A stretch of 64,000 nt of DNA from contig JADIIX010000027.1 in assembly GCA_027604505.1 (NCBI GenBank), positions 1 to 64,000 on the forward strand, written 5' to 3'. The translations under genes and the position numbers were made by a program. The notes beneath the pieces were generated by a model that saw nothing but the letters and a program-made list of their open reading frames with translations, made no database searches and had not been told where the DNA came from. Numbering within the stretch: position 1 is the first letter of the stretch; each line of letters opens with the position of its first letter. Positions 9,882 to 25,198 of the stretch are shown in pieces. The stretch comes from Gonapodya sp. JEL0774. Its lineage: Eukaryota > Monoblepharomycota > Monoblepharidomycetes > Monoblepharidales > Gonapodyaceae.

Positions 9882-11108
9882 ATGGCTTCTGCAGCGGCTG
9901 CTCGTGGTCTTAATGACCAGGAGGTTCAACAGGCAAGCTATGCTCATTACGTTCTCGGCAATGGGTGGTGAATGCGTAATGATTGACCAAATCCGGGGAT
10001 TTTTGGTTGCCCCAAACGCCAATTCCCACGTTTTCCTGATAACTTCATACAGGAGATGAACAAGATGGTAGGATGGCTTCTTTGCTGGTGTCTTCTGTAC
10101 TTCTGTCTGAATCGATCTCCACCTCTGCATCAAACCTTCACACCCCCAGACCTCATTCATTAAGCAAGAAGCGCTCGAGAAGGCGCGTGAAATCAAAGTC
10201 AAAGCGGACGAGGAATTTAACATTGAGAAGGTATCGCTGCCAGTGGTGCATATTGCGTACGTCGATTCAATTTGGTTGTTTGGTACGCGCTTTTGATTCA
10301 CAGGCCAAGCTCGTTCGCCAAGAAACGTTGAATATCGAAGCATTTTACGAGAAAAAGCAAAAGCAGGCGGAAATTCAGAAGCGCATGTGAGCGAATCTCC
10401 TCGTCTTCCTGTTCACTTCACCGGAAACAAATTCATCATTCTGGCAACTCTCAGTACCCAGTCCACTCACGTGAACAAGTCACGTTTGAGGGTTTTGCAG
10501 ACTCGTCAAGCTCTCTTGAACCAGCTCATGGAGGAGGCGAAGCAGAATTTATTCAAACTCTCTGCTGACCAAACTAAATACCAGAAGCTACTGAAGGACC
10601 TCACGCTCCAGGTGCGACTCAGGTTTGATTCCCATGATTTCTCTGACTTGGAGGGCTCAACCTTTTGTCTTCATCCGTAGGGTTTGTACCAGCTCATGGA
10701 GAAGGATATAATCATTCAAGTTCGAAAGAAGGACGTTGCACTTCTTGAAGCTGTCCTACCCGCCGCCAAGAAGGAGTTTGAGGCCGCTTTGAAGATACCG
10801 TCGAACGCTGTCATAGACAAGACTAACTTTCTGCCCGACACCAGGTGCGTGTCACCCGTATGCTAAGAATTACAGAGTCTTGCGAACCCCTTAACTATTG
10901 GCTTCAGCGCCGGAGGGGTCGTTCTTTACGCTCTAGGTGACCGTGTCAAGTGCTCCAACACGTTGGAGAGCCGCCTTGAGATCCTCGGTGAGACTGCACT
11001 ACCCGATATGAGGACCATGCTGTGAGTCACCAATTAGGTACATATTTAATCATCGTCATTGAATGATCACTTTCAATCTTTCCTCCAAGTTTCGGTGGTA
11101 AGTTATGA
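9882..11108 (+). CDS. VMA4: V-type proton ATPase subunit E
   Basis: Peripheral-stalk subunit of the V-ATPase, which acidifies vacuoles and endosomes by tying the catalytic V1 head to the membrane. Conserved blocks appear in order: the N-terminal helix (EVQQ, EMNKM, TSFIKQEALEKAREIKVKAD), the central helix (EEFNIEK, LRVLQTRQALLNQLMEEAK), then GLYQLMEKDIIIQVRKKD and, near the C-terminus, NTLESRLEILGE and MRTMLFGGKL before the stop. Early exons: 9882-9932, 10053-10067, 10150-10230, 10304-10386. Intron 1 has a GC-AG boundary (CAG|GCAAGC) and exon 2 is only 15 nt (EMNKM); both are needed to rebuild the family sequence. The start at 9882 gives the usual short N-terminus. SEC10 follows 196 bp downstream on the same strand. 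Confidence 0.93.
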
Positions 11109-11304
11109 GCATGCAGAGTGGTCCAATTGAGTTCGCATTCAATTTTGTGCTCCATCTTCGAAGTGTCCACCTCGAGGAAATTCTACTCGTAGTTTTGTCA
11201 TTACAAATGTATTGGGAATAGTGGAATCCGAGTGTATTCATTCATTGCTCATTTCGAGTTGTTCAATTGCGAGGACATACTGCGTACATAACCTATATTG
11301 CAAC

Positions 11305-14300
11305 ATGGCCGCAGGATGGGCGAATTTCGCGGAGACGGTGTTCTCGGAGGAAGCATTCGTAGAAGGAATTAGCGAACGCCTCGTGGAAGATTCGAGGAAG
11401 CAGAATCAAGGTGTGTTTCGGGTTGAATGAAGTTACACGCCTCAAGATTGACGTCTCATCACACGTCTCTTGACCACCCTATAGAGTTCAACCCAAAGGG
11501 CTTTATTAGAACTTTCGAATCAGCCGCTGAGGAGGTCACGAAACTTCGAAAATCAATGCTTCGGCGGATTGCCGATCTTGAAGACACAGCAGCAGCAGCA
11601 GACGCTTCTCGACGAAAACGACTAGGAGAGCTCAACGTAGTGTTCGAGGTGAATAATGGACATTCATTAGTGATCGCTTTAGTCGAACAGCTGTTTACGG
11701 GGAGACATTGCAGGAAGTTTATTCCGCATTTGATGGATTGGAGACCCGAATCGCGGAAATCGGAAACACTGCCGTTCGAGTCGGTACGTTGAAAAGGACA
11801 ACTAATTTCAATCTGCGTTATGAGATGGGTGAATTTGATGTCGCAGGTGAACAGCTCGAGGTCATAAACAAACAAAAGTCCAAAGCGTCTGAAGCCCGAG
11901 AGGTTATTCTGTACTTCCTCGAGATGCAACAAGGTGATACTCGGCGGCTGGAAGCATTGAGGCAAAGCGGGCAGGATGGTGAATACCGAGTCGCGGTGAT
12001 TTCACGGCGTCTGAGCGCAATAGCAAAGGAAGTTGATGCACCAGGAACTGAGAAGGTAGCCGTTTGCTGCATGCAATTTAAAGGGACCCTCTGGCGACTC
12101 ATAATTGTTAACTCTCAGACACGGGCCAACATCGAGCGTTACTGCGAGGAACTTGAAAAACGAATGCTCGATTCGTTTGACAAAGCTTACCGATCAGGAG
12201 ATGTGAAAGGGATGGCAGTGAGTTTTGCTTGATTGCTGATGTGCGAACGTACGGTTGGCAACAGGTCTTCACTTGCCACAGTACTCCGCCAAGACCCTCT
12301 ACGATTTTAATGGAGGTAGCTCGTGCGTGCAAGCTTACGTGAACCAACATGAATTTTTTATCGATCGGTGAGAACTGGTCCCCTTTACATCAAATCATGA
12401 GTGCAGAACAAATGCTTCCTGTGAAATAGCGCGAAAGTGGAGCTCGCGGAAAGCGATTCGTGAGAATCCTAATATGCCCCCGTTTCGTATCATGCGGCTC
12501 TAATCTTGCCCTAGCAATCTTGAGGAAGGCTTGGTTAAACTGTTCACTGATATCGAGGATACCATCAAGAGAGAATGGGAGGTTATGTGCATTGTGTTCC
12601 CAAATGCAGCCGCGGTAATGCAGCAATTTATTGGTCGTATATACGCTCAATCCGTGAGTAAACGCTTTATTCATTTGGATGTAGTTGTGCCTTTCACGGA
12701 ACGGATCCGCTGGTATTCCTTTCACAGGTCCAGACCTACGTCGAGAATATGTTAGAAAATGCGGGGAAAGAATCGAAGCAGGCGTACCTTCGGGGCCTTT
12801 CTACTGCTCACTCAATGTCTAGAGGCCTCGCCAAAAAGCTGAAGTTTGATGATGTCGGATCGAATCGTCGCTCTGGGGGTGTTGCCCTCAACGCCACGTC
12901 CATCGTGAACACTCTGGAGCGATGTCACGAAGACCTGTTCATTCCCTACACTGAAGGAGATCGTTATTTGCAACGAGAACTTAAATACCTCACAGAGCTG
13001 TACGAAAGGGAGCTATCGACTTTTATGGCTTATCATGTGAGCGAGATGATGTTTCCTCCCTCGACCAAAGTTTTGGTTCTTTGACGGATTTCTGTACAGA
13101 CTCTCCGCAAGCAGCAAGGGCGTCAGCATGTGTTGCTCACAACCCTCAGAGATGTCCAATCAGCTGCATCCAGCCAGCTGCTCTCTCTTTCAATTCCAGG
13201 TCTCTCCGCAAGCAGCGCCAAAGACTCCACAGAGCCGGTAAAACAGACGGCCGATGAACTTTTATCTCTTGAATCCAGCCTTCAGATCACTGCTGCTCAC
13301 GCTGAGGCGATCGCTCGTTGCGTGGAGCTCACGAAGCTCACCGATACGTGAGAAACATCCGCTCGAGAAGCTTTTAAAAGCGCGGCACCTTTCATAATGC
13401 ATTTATCTTGCCATTGCTAAACAGACCGCGTCATGTGCTTGCCCTGTTTAAGAGTTTGATTGATGGCGTTGGTCGACGATATGTGGAGGGAGCCATTGAT
13501 ATGTCAGCATCCAGGAGCGCTCACCATTCCTGAGGGTCAGGCACTAACCTTCTTCCATCTACGAATCCAGGGTGCTTGAAGATCTTAATTTAACCGACTC
13601 AAAAACAGAGCCCGCAGTACGGCATCTCACAGCCGTGAAAATTGCTAACCAAATCATGCAACTACTTCAACTTCATTCCCAGCAATTCATTGTAAGCCTT
13701 GCCGCAATTTGTCTAATGATTAAATGCTTCTCCAAAATTGGCGCATATCTTTCTTTGTCTGGTTTTCTCACTTTTAGGTACCATTCGTGAATCCGGCACC
13801 AACGCTACATCGCGAAATGGTGCTCTACAAGAATGGCTTTTTTGGAGATGTGGAAGAGAAAATCAATAAGCTTCTTGCAAAGCAAACTGATGGTGGGTGA
13901 AATGAGACCTTTCCGGAATCACAACGCCCAATGACACTCCACGGGACAGTCATAGTCAACTGGATGAGTTCTGTTCTCGGTAGACAAAAGAAGACTGAAT
14001 ATCGACCTAAGGAAGACGTAATGTCGTCGGGAATCACATCACTGGTGACTCCAACCTGTGTCCAACTGGAAACTTTCATCCGGCGAATTGCAGTGGAATG
14101 CCCGAAATCCCTCGATGGAGATAATTTGAGTAGTTTTATGCGTCAAGTCGGGAGTTCCTTTCACAGGTGAGAACCGTCTTCTGTTGGTAATTGCTGGCGT
14201 CATTTGGAATCGCGATCCAATGTCATAGTTTGTTGCTCGATCACCTTAAGAAAATTTCAGTAAGCACGATGGGTGGGCTTTTTCTCACAAAGGATCTTGC

Positions 14301-14511
14301 GACATACCAAGAAGCCGTTGCCGCCTTTAAGCAACCTGTCATTGATGAGAAGTTCGAACTCCTGAGACAGATTGGTAACCTGTTCGTTGTTCGACCCGAA
14401 AACCTCCGAACAGTCATAGGTGAAGGGTACTTGGCGAAGTTAGATCGGGAGCTACTCGTACCATATATAAACTGCAGGGCAGACTCCTCTTCCCTCGGAC
14501 ACTGGTGGTAA
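11305..14511 (+). CDS. SEC10: exocyst complex subunit Sec10 (EXOC5)
   Basis: Sec10 is one of the eight subunits of the exocyst, which tethers secretory vesicles to the plasma membrane at growth sites. Exon 1 encodes MAAGWANFAETVFSEEAFVE and joins in phase 1 (AATCAAG|GTGTG ... CCTATAG) to EFNPKGFIRTFESAAEEV. Heptad-rich stretches follow: ETLQEVYSAFDGLETRIAEI, VINKQKSKASEAREVILYFL, and ANIERYCEELEKRMLDSFDK. The C-terminal part includes LFVVRPENLRTVIGEGYL and ends LVPYINCRADSSSLGHWW, which corresponds to the family's LRxDY end. At least a dozen introns interrupt it, and several inner exon boundaries are approximate. Divergence from animal EXOC5 is strong, but the block order is right. Confidence 0.82.
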
Positions 14512-14597
14512 TGGCTGGACCCAACACCGCACAATCGTTTTTGGAATCCGTATTATATATTGCTTCATCTCACCACGTGCATCCTTCAATCTATAAA

Positions 14598-17297
<2,700 letters not shown>

Positions 17298-17712
17298 TTT
17301 CGTCCTTTTGTGCAGGTGTTCGTCCGTTGTGGAAATCAAGCATATATTTCTTTATTTCTTTCCTGGGCCCACCCCGCCCACCTCACTGTGGACACCATCA
17401 ACAGTAACACATTTACATGACACTGGACTGGGATGCTCCATTGACAGATCTGTACATTCTAAAAAGTTTTGTCTTAAAACATAAAAAGTGGATCCCATTG
17501 AGCTCTTCGGAAAGCGAGAGAATCAGGGAGATGAAGGTTGCCTTCCTCAAGAGATATTTGGGCTGCAGACGGAGAAGCAGTTTCGGTGCTACAGGTACCT
17601 TACCTTGCGCGGGCACTTATTGTGGGGGTGTTCGCAGCGTGTCAGGCAGGATCTGATAGCCAAAAATGTATGCACTCCTTGCTCGCAACTATCAAACCAA
17701 GTACGTCCGACG

Positions 17713-19874
17713 ATGGGAGACACTCAGCCCTCGCCCGTACACCCACTGCAGCTCAAGGTCTGTTACCTTAACTCGTTTTCTTTCGCGGATTCATTCCAAC
17801 TCGGTCCACACTTCGATGCGTTCATATGCAAATTTGATCGATCGACATCGTTGCATTTCTGACTCTGAATGCCTTCGCGTGCAACGGCGGTGATCCTATC
17901 CTGAAACCACGCTGGCTACCAGGTGATGCGGCTCTCCGCACCAACATTTGTCCCTTCGTCCCCTGTTTTCGCCCACTCTCGCAAAGATAACCTAGTCTCC
18001 CTGGCACTAGATGCTATCGCGCTCTCGGACCCTCTCACACTCCGAGATTCGAATCCGTCAACATCATCACCCGCACCTCCCTGTCTCCCCTCAATCAATG
18101 CACCTCCTGTCCGTCTCCGTGACCTTGGCATATCCGATCTGCTCTCGCTGCCTACATCGTTTGGGACAATTTACTTGGGAGAAACATTTTCTTCATATAT
18201 CGCGATAAGCAATGAGTCGCAGAGCACAGTCAAGGATGTAGCCATCAAAATTGAGATGCAAACCACGGCGCACCGATTCACCTTAGTCGACACAACTGGG
18301 GGAATGCCCAACGCAAATGCCTCGTCGGCATCTCTGCCGAATGTACCAGTTATTGGAGGTGAGCGCACGTGGACTGTTTAGACGAGGGTGGATGGGTCGA
18401 GGTTTGCATCGTGAGCATAGTGGGTTGGAGGCACTATCATTCGAGATTGTTTTGAACGCATGGTGGTCTTGAATTCGAATTCTGGATTTGATTATCGTTG
18501 ATTGCGGGACAGTGCGCAAGTAGCATATGGCGTAGTCGTTAGACAATTCTCGATGAAGCTATCACAAGGCATCCATCAACTGACGCTGTTCCTGCATTCC
18601 ATTCCATTGCAGCGACTCCCCCATCCTCTGCTGCATTCGTAGACCTCCCTGCCCACCTAAACTCTGAACACGTTGTCCATCATGAAATCAAGGAGCTCGG
18701 CACCCATATTCTCGTGTGCTCCGTTCACTATACTCCCAACTCATCTTTGTCGCCCTCCCTGTCTTCCTCCCAAAATCCACCCACCCTGGACCGCCGCTCA
18801 TTCCGCAAATTTTACAAATTCCAAGTATCGAACCCACTGTCAGTGCGAACAAAGGTCCACTCCACGCCTGATGGTCGGGTTTTCCTTGAAGCGCAGGTCC
18901 AAAACGTGGCTCAGGTGCCGATGTTTGTGGAGAGAATGAGATTCGAGGCGAATCCCGTATTCGAATATAAGGATTTAAACTACGTGTGGTGCGATACAGG
19001 TGGCAGGGCAAAGGGTGGGGCGTATGCCGCCAGAGCGGCAGAAGGGACGAAGGGAAAGAGAGACGGAATCGGGAGCACCGCAGTGGAGTCGCCAGCATCT
19101 GACCCCAAGTCGAACTCTCAACCCCGTCACTCTGGCGGAGAAATTTTTCACGCTGTAGCAAACGGAGCGTTATCCCGTGGCCTCGACTCACATTTTGTTG
19201 CGGCAGGCAGTAATAGTGCTGGGGGTCTTGCAGACCGATTACTCAACGTCGTCCCCAGCGTTACCACCTCTTCCAATCTTCAATCAGGGACCCCAACCTC
19301 ACTCCACATTGAATCTGTTTTCGGCTCTTCCAATATACTCCACCCCACGGATGTCCGACAATACCTCTACCTTCTCTACCCTCGACCGGACCAACCCTTG
19401 ACCACCTCCCTTGTTGCGGCCACATTGGGCAAACTCGACATTCAATGGCGTGGCCCCATGGGGGAAATTGGGCGACTGCAAACTTCTCAACTTGGCCGGA
19501 AGGTTCCCGTTCTGGATGCACTTGAAGTCTTGCCCGTCGAGGTTCACGGCGGGTCTGTCGTGGTGTTGGAGCGTGCTTTCCGATGCAAGCTCCGCGTCCG
19601 CAACAATAATCCCTCCGATGCCATGCGCATAGTGGTCCACGCACCCTCAAAGAAACTGATGGGGTCTGTTCTCCTTAGAGGACCAAGCACCTACAATGTG
19701 GGCGACGTAGTCTCGGGTGGTGGCACCAGGGAGTGGGAGATGGAGTTCGTGCCCGTGGTGGCAGGATTGCACAGAATCGGGGGATTTAGGGTGCAAGACC
19801 TGATTTCTGGGCTTAGTAAGGAGGTTGACGGGGTTTGTGAGGTCTTTGTGGTGGTTGGCGATCCGGAACTGTGA
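17713..19874 (+). CDS. TRAPPC13: trafficking protein particle complex subunit 13
   Basis: Subunit of the TRAPPIII/TRAPPII-type Rab exchange complex that acts in ER-Golgi traffic and autophagy. Exon 1 (17713-17757) encodes MGDTQPSPVHPLQLK and joins VMRLSAPTF at 17923, rebuilding the family's LALKVMRL start. Hallmarks follow: FGTIYLGETFSSYIAISN, then after an intron HHEIKELGTHILVCSVHYTP, FRKFYKFQVSNPLSVRTK, VFLEAQVQNV, and RQYLYLLYPR, KLDIQWRGPMGEIGRLQTSQ. These are immunoglobulin-like beta domains. A Ser/Gly-rich insertion of about 100 residues (19010-19260) is not in the animal protein. It is divergent from PRMT3, with about 415 bp between the start codons. Confidence 0.9.
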
Positions 19875-20090
19875 TGTCATGTTGCGGATGGCGGGTCCGA
19901 GGACAGTGTTCACGAACGGGATTAATTATATTGGTTTGCACATGATCTCCTGGATTCCTTGTTCCATGTCTTGCAGCCCCATAGTGTTCAACTTGAGAAT
20001 TGAAATTCTGGGGCCAACTTGACCGCAGTTACTGAGTGGATCGTGGGATGACTCCCTTTATCATTTGACGAACAGTCTCACGCCACCAAA

Positions 20091-20983
20091 ATGTCCGGGC
20101 CGAATCAGGACGGAATCGCGAAGAATGAGAATGAAGTCACGGAGAAGGAAAAGAAGCCATTGGTTCCACAGCAAGGTGCGTTCTCTCCAGCTGCAGGTTT
20201 CCCGTGTTCTCTCTGACAATAGTTAAACACAACTGCGGTTGGGTCGATCGACAACTCTGTTGTCCGCTTCAGTCTTCAGTAATGATGGAAGCTTCTTGGA
20301 GAGATTCAAGGTCCGTGGTGGTTTACCAAACCAACATGCACGTGTGGAGCAAATCATCATTACACATCTTGATTACAACTGCAGCTTCTCAAGGGTATTG
20401 AAGATGAGAAGAAGAAGGCACAGGAATCACTAAAAAGGTGGGTCTCGACCAGGAAAGTCTGGCTTTCAGAGAGCAGGTTTGGGCCATGTTTCCCCGACGC
20501 AGTCAATCTGTTAATCCGGAGTTTCAAGCTCGTGGTGCGTCTTTTTGCTTTAACGGTGCGAGAGCGGAGACCAGGGAAATTCAAAGGAAACCATTGAGTT
20601 CCCTCTTTGCCCCCCAATATCAAACATGATCGCCGTGTTACTGATGCACTGAGTTTCTGCATGACTACTACATAATTATCACACCGCATTGCAATTTTTT
20701 TCTGGGTGAAGGCGTAGAGACTGGGAGGATTCCTTGGTGAGTTTCGTTTGTGAAGTTGCGTTTCTAGCAACCCATACATCTAAAAATTCATCTGGTCACT
20801 GCCACGTGCACTCTCACTTCTAAGAAACGACGCGGCAAGCGGAAGAAGGCCCAGGTTGGCGAGGATGGAGAGAAGGCGGGAGACGAGGCAGATGCTGCAG
20901 CGTCAGCATACCTCAAGGAGATGAAACAATATACGTCACGGTTACTCAAGGATGACACAGGCCCTAGACCATTGGTGAAGTGA
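20091..20983 (+). CDS. TRIR/C19orf43-like small nuclear protein
   Basis: A small multi-exon gene that matches the two conserved blocks of animal TRIR (telomerase RNA component-interacting RNase): SVFSNDGSFLERFK near the N-terminus (animal form has FANDGSFLELFK) and a basic KRRGKRKKAQ patch followed by YLKEMKQYT and the exact end TGPRPLVK. Exon 1 runs from ATG 20091 with MSGPNQDGIAKNENE; later exons give GIEDEKKKAQESLK and the C-terminus. Overall length is about 110 aa, shorter than the animal protein. Family membership rests on these blocks; the RNase activity is known only from the animal literature and is not implied here. Exons 2-3 boundaries are approximate. Confidence 0.7.
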
Positions 20984-21338
20984 AATCGCAAAGTTGTTGG
21001 GATCCCAGGATTTTGTACAAAGGCACCACCACCGTGACAAACAATAAAAGTTCGAAACTAAAGATGCCCGCCGATCCTAAAATAACTTGCATTACTGTCA
21101 TACCTATCCCGCAAAGTCCATCTCCGCCTCCATGGCCATCAGAACCTCCATCTGGGCTCGTATCGTAAGTGTGACGCCGAGATCAGTGATGATGCTCGAT
21201 GACCATCAATTACTCGGAATCGATAGGCTCTCGAGTCATTTTGACGATCGTTCAGCCTCGCCACACGGAGCAATACATGAAATGGCCCGCGGGAACACCC
21301 GAGAGAGCTTAATGGGTGCAATCAGGACCAAGTTTCAG

Positions 21339-23555
21339 ATGGCGACAGACACGGAAGAGGATGGTGATTATAGAGACAATGACGTGTTCGACGAATCTGG
21401 TGCGTTGAGTAGCGATAGCAACAAACGGGATTAGTTAATGGATAGCCGTTCCAACAGAGCGGGATGCAGGATGGCCCAACTCGTCGACTTGCACTCTGGA
21501 TAAACGCCCGCTCTCTCCAACTCGTCTGGCAACCAAACTACCTTCAAGAACTTTGTTAAACCACGCCAATCGATTTCATCGGCGTTCGTCGTCACTCCCT
21601 CCTACTGCGACCCCCCGTCTCATAGATCTGATAAAGGAGCTTCGCACCCGTGCGGAGACTGCAGAGAAACTGCTTGAGCAGGAAAGGGGGAAGTGCAAAA
21701 TTTGGGAAGAGAGATCGGTGAAGGCTGAACAGGAGCTGGTGAGTTAGTACCAGGGAGATCAGCTGACAAGGTCCCAAAGGGAGCCAGATTAAAGTGATCC
21801 AAGGGTTCAAAACAGTCACCACTCATTATTTATCAAGGTTTTGATCTGGTGTGGATCCTGCTCCTGACTCTCAGTGGGAACGATTTGCTGCCTGAAACGA
21901 TACACTGACTCCGATTTTCCCAAGCATTCCACTCGCGCACACCTCACTCATCTCCGAGCACGTGTATCTCGTCTCGCTTTGGCTCGTTCGAATCCTACAA
22001 TGGACGGTCGAAACGTGGAGCTTGAGAGTACACTGGCCCGGATGAGAGAGGAGTTGTTGGCTGCCCTCGAAAAGGGGCAAGTTCATGAACAACGGCGAGT
22101 GGAGAGGGAAAAAACGAACGAGGCGAGTGAGAGGGAGAGAGAACGAAGGGAAGCGCTACAAAAGGCGAGAATTGGAGTGCTATCGATTTTTAAGTACAAT
22201 GAAACATCTGTCCACATGCTCCAGATACACAACCAAGACCTCGAAATCACACGTATCCGTGCAGAATTAGCTTCCAAGGTGAGAATATCCTGGCATGGCT
22301 CTCGGTAATCTCCTTTAACGTCGGCGTTTAACTCGAAGAGTCGCGAACTGTCACGTGCCTCATCCTCCTGCCATTTGTACCGCGAGGAACTTGCCCGCCA
22401 ACGCATTGAGTCCACTTCAAATGCCCGACATTCAATCTTGCTTGCCCAGCGCCTATCGGCAGTCCAAAGTTCTCTCACTGCACGTTCAGTGGCACTCAAA
22501 GAGGCTCTTTCAGCTTTGAAACGTAACAAAGACGAGTTGACGGGCGTTAAGAAGTCAGCTGAGGTCGCAAAGGCGCATGCAGAGGAGGCGAGGAGAGTTG
22601 CCAGGTTGGAACAGGCGAGAGGGAGGTTTAGGCAAAGAGCAACGTTCGAGGTAATCGCAATCCACAGTCCTTTTGAATTGCCAAGTACTCCTTTCTCCTG
22701 TCTCCTTGTTTATCAGACTACCGCTGCTAACCAGTCTCGCATCCGCTCACTCGAAAGGAAGAATGAAGTTATGAGTGTCCAGATGCAGGAGAAAGAGCGC
22801 CGAATCTGGGAGTGTGAGAGATTGCTTCGAATCAAAGAAGCGAAACTCACGGTGGTGTCGAAGAGCATGGCATCCAATGAAACACCAGCAATTAATGATA
22901 CGGTATTGGAAGCAGTGCCAGCTGCGGTACGATGCGACTCTTCGGAATTGCCTCCACCCATTCCACATGAAAAAACTCAGGCCCTGCACGAAACTTATGC
23001 GACGTCGTCACCGAACCCTTCTTTGAGCTCCGATGCAGGTTCCCATTGTCGACACTGTCCTACTGCTTTCACCAAACGTCGAACATCAGAGGATGCAGTA
23101 GCCGCTCGTGCTGCTGAAATTGCATCACAAGTAAGAGCGCAATTTGCCCTTTGCGCCTTTTCTTCAAGCCCGCACACAAGTCTTCATTCTCTCTCTCCAA
23201 GATTCTTCGTATTGATCCTTCTGCTCTACCGCTTTCCTTCGCGTCCTAGCAGATCGCCTCTTTTCCTAAAACGCTTGCAACTTTTGCCCCCGTGACACCT
23301 CGAATTCCTCCCTTTCCCTTGCCTTTACCAAACTTTTTGGATCGTGCCTCCACCACATCTCCTCCATCCAGTGCAAAGAAGGTAACTGTGCCCGCAGAGA
23401 CAAGTGAGATGATAAACCGCGTCACGCTCTTTGGAATTGTGGAGGAAAGGCTTGAAGATGTGCGTGCGGATGGAGTATGCGAAGGAGACTGCGATGGGTA
23501 CTTCAAAAGACCTCGAAATACCGAGGGGTCAAATGAGCTGAGCATAATGAAATAG
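21339..23555 (+). CDS. coiled-coil protein of unknown function
   Basis: Not recognised. The start MATDTEEDGDYRDNDVFDES at 21339 joins by a GTGCGT intron (ending CCAACAG at about 21460) to a Ser/Pro-rich stretch, and then a long run of heptad-rich sequence: LIDLIKELRTRAETAEKLLE, NVELESTLARMREELLAALE, LAQRLSAVQSSLTARSVALK and RIRSLERKNEVMSVQMQEKE. The C-terminus (from about 23,250) is Pro-rich and ends EGSNELSIMK. High Arg, Glu and Leu content suggests a rod-like scaffold, perhaps of the centrosome, basal body or cytoskeleton, but nothing in the sequence fixes this. Five to six introns are inferred; the one near 21,740 needs a GTTAGT donor. Confidence 0.6.
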
Positions 23556-23700
23556 AGCGTGGTCAAATACTTTATGTTCTAGCCAACCCCTCCCACAAAA
23601 AAAAAAATAAGATAAACGGCATGGAGTCCCCTCTCAGCGAGTACACAGTGCTCCGACCTTCGTTTACGGTTAGCTCTAATCGCCGCACCCTCAGAGTTAC

Positions 23701-25092
23701 TCACGTTGTAACAACGACTCGGAAGTGCGGCTCTCCAGGCATGCTTTTCCGAAATCCGTGTGCAGCGCGATAAACTAAGAAGTGCTCTCGCAAAGAGAAT
23801 GTGTGAATTTGAGTATCTGGTTTGCTTTTCCAGGTTGAGAGGGATGAAGACTTTAGTTGGGAAGAGCTCAGAAAGTGAGCCAGGACACAGGATTCAATCA
23901 GAGGCACACTCACCGTTCGCCACGGGAGGTAAAGCTGGTCGCCCACTAATCCGGTTATGGCACGGAATATCAGGAGTGGCGTCGCAAGGCGGTAGAGAGC
24001 GACTATATATTGTGGAAGGTAGTTGCTTCTTGAGGCCATCAGGAATTTGACAGTAGGAGTTACCAGCCTTTTAGCCCATCTGCCATCAGCTCTTTTCCAG
24101 TGGTCCAGGCATTCCTCGCCCAAACTAGCAGAGACTTCCAAAATTTTAAAGATACAGAAACCTCCTTCAATTTCACAGGCTTTACTGGCGGCATTGGGTA
24201 CAGCAAATCCGAGTTGTGGCGGAATACAACGAATCCGATGCGTTTGAGGTGGGTGTAGACCTGTCGTACAAGAGAAAGCCGCACCGTCCATGATGGGATT
24301 AAATGGCATCAGTTTTACTGCAATGTTTCTCCCGTTGGCGTACCTGATACTCGGATAGTGTCAGAAGTTGAAGGGGAAGTTCCGCGCCTTTCCTTGGCAG
24401 GGAAGTTGTCACTTTCGGCTCTGGATCCAGCAATAACGAGTAAGCTTGTTGCAGCGACACGATCACTGAGCTGATGCCAGCGGATGGTTCGTTCGAGTGT
24501 GTGAGCTCGATTTCAAGGGCGAGACGCCCAGTCTCCATCAGGAACAGGCATTCCTCTGGCAGGAGCCATGTGATACCCGCGACGGTTCGACCGAGAGAAT
24601 TAAATAGCGGACCGTGGGCAACGCGGACGCGAGCGAGCCGAACGGGGGGAAGGTAGGTTGCCACGGAGCACATTCGACTGAGCGAAGAGCAAAGCGAATC
24701 TTCAGTAGCACATTGAAGCTCGAAAAATAACTTATATTACACCTAGCAAGCATTCTCTCGTCGGCGATGACTTGTCTCACTGCTTCGTTTGCGTTTCTAA
24801 TCCATGCAATCTCCTCGTCTGAACCTAACGGTGTGGAGTCTTTCCCCGTGAGCAAACCAGCAGATATCCTCTTCGGATCCCTGATCGAGAAGAAAATGGC
24901 AGAGTAACAATAATTATTCAAGATTCATTTCGCGTCAAAAGTTCGTGGACCAGCTTTGAACACCAACGCGAAGATTCCCCCAGCCAGCGCTCCGTAATCC
25001 ACTCCTTCGTCTCCCTCCGCCACGATGTCTTCAGTCTTTTCCGCTGTTTGGGCAAGGGGATCGCTATCTTCGTCCGATTCATGGCCATTCAT
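23701..25092 (-). CDS. SEN54: tRNA-splicing endonuclease subunit Sen54
   Basis: Non-catalytic subunit of the heterotetrameric endonuclease that removes introns from pre-tRNAs. The start codon at 25090-25092 opens MNGHESDEDSD; conserved stretches then follow: ARVRVAHGPLFNSLGRTVAG, TWLLPEECLFLMETGRLALE, VYTHLKRIGFVVFRHNSDLL, and the diagnostic end VYRAAHGFRKSMPGEPHFRV before VVTT. The reading frame meets a stop at 23701, but the codon overlaps a good GTGAGT donor, so a further short 3' exon is possible. The first intron boundary (about 24,890-24,960) is uncertain. The catalytic partners Sen2/Sen34 are not in the window. Only 106 bp separate its start from DYNLRB. Confidence 0.83.
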
Positions 25093-25198
25093 AGTGAATC
25101 AGAGGAGTCACAAATAATTCTGTGCTCCGCATTGCCGTGGCCGCACATCGATTGAGACGCCAACGCTTTTCAAACACGAACTCTAACCTCCACTCGAC
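25093..25198. promoter_or_regulatory. short shared divergent promoter region
   Basis: The start codons of SEN54 (minus) and DYNLRB (plus) are only 106 bp apart, so both 5' untranslated regions and core promoters must fall here or overlap. No TATA box or named element could be identified. Confidence 0.4.

Noticed and set aside
9591-10343. 250-codon minus-strand frame
   Set aside because: Overlaps the 5' exons of the V-ATPase subunit E gene on the other strand and has no motifs.
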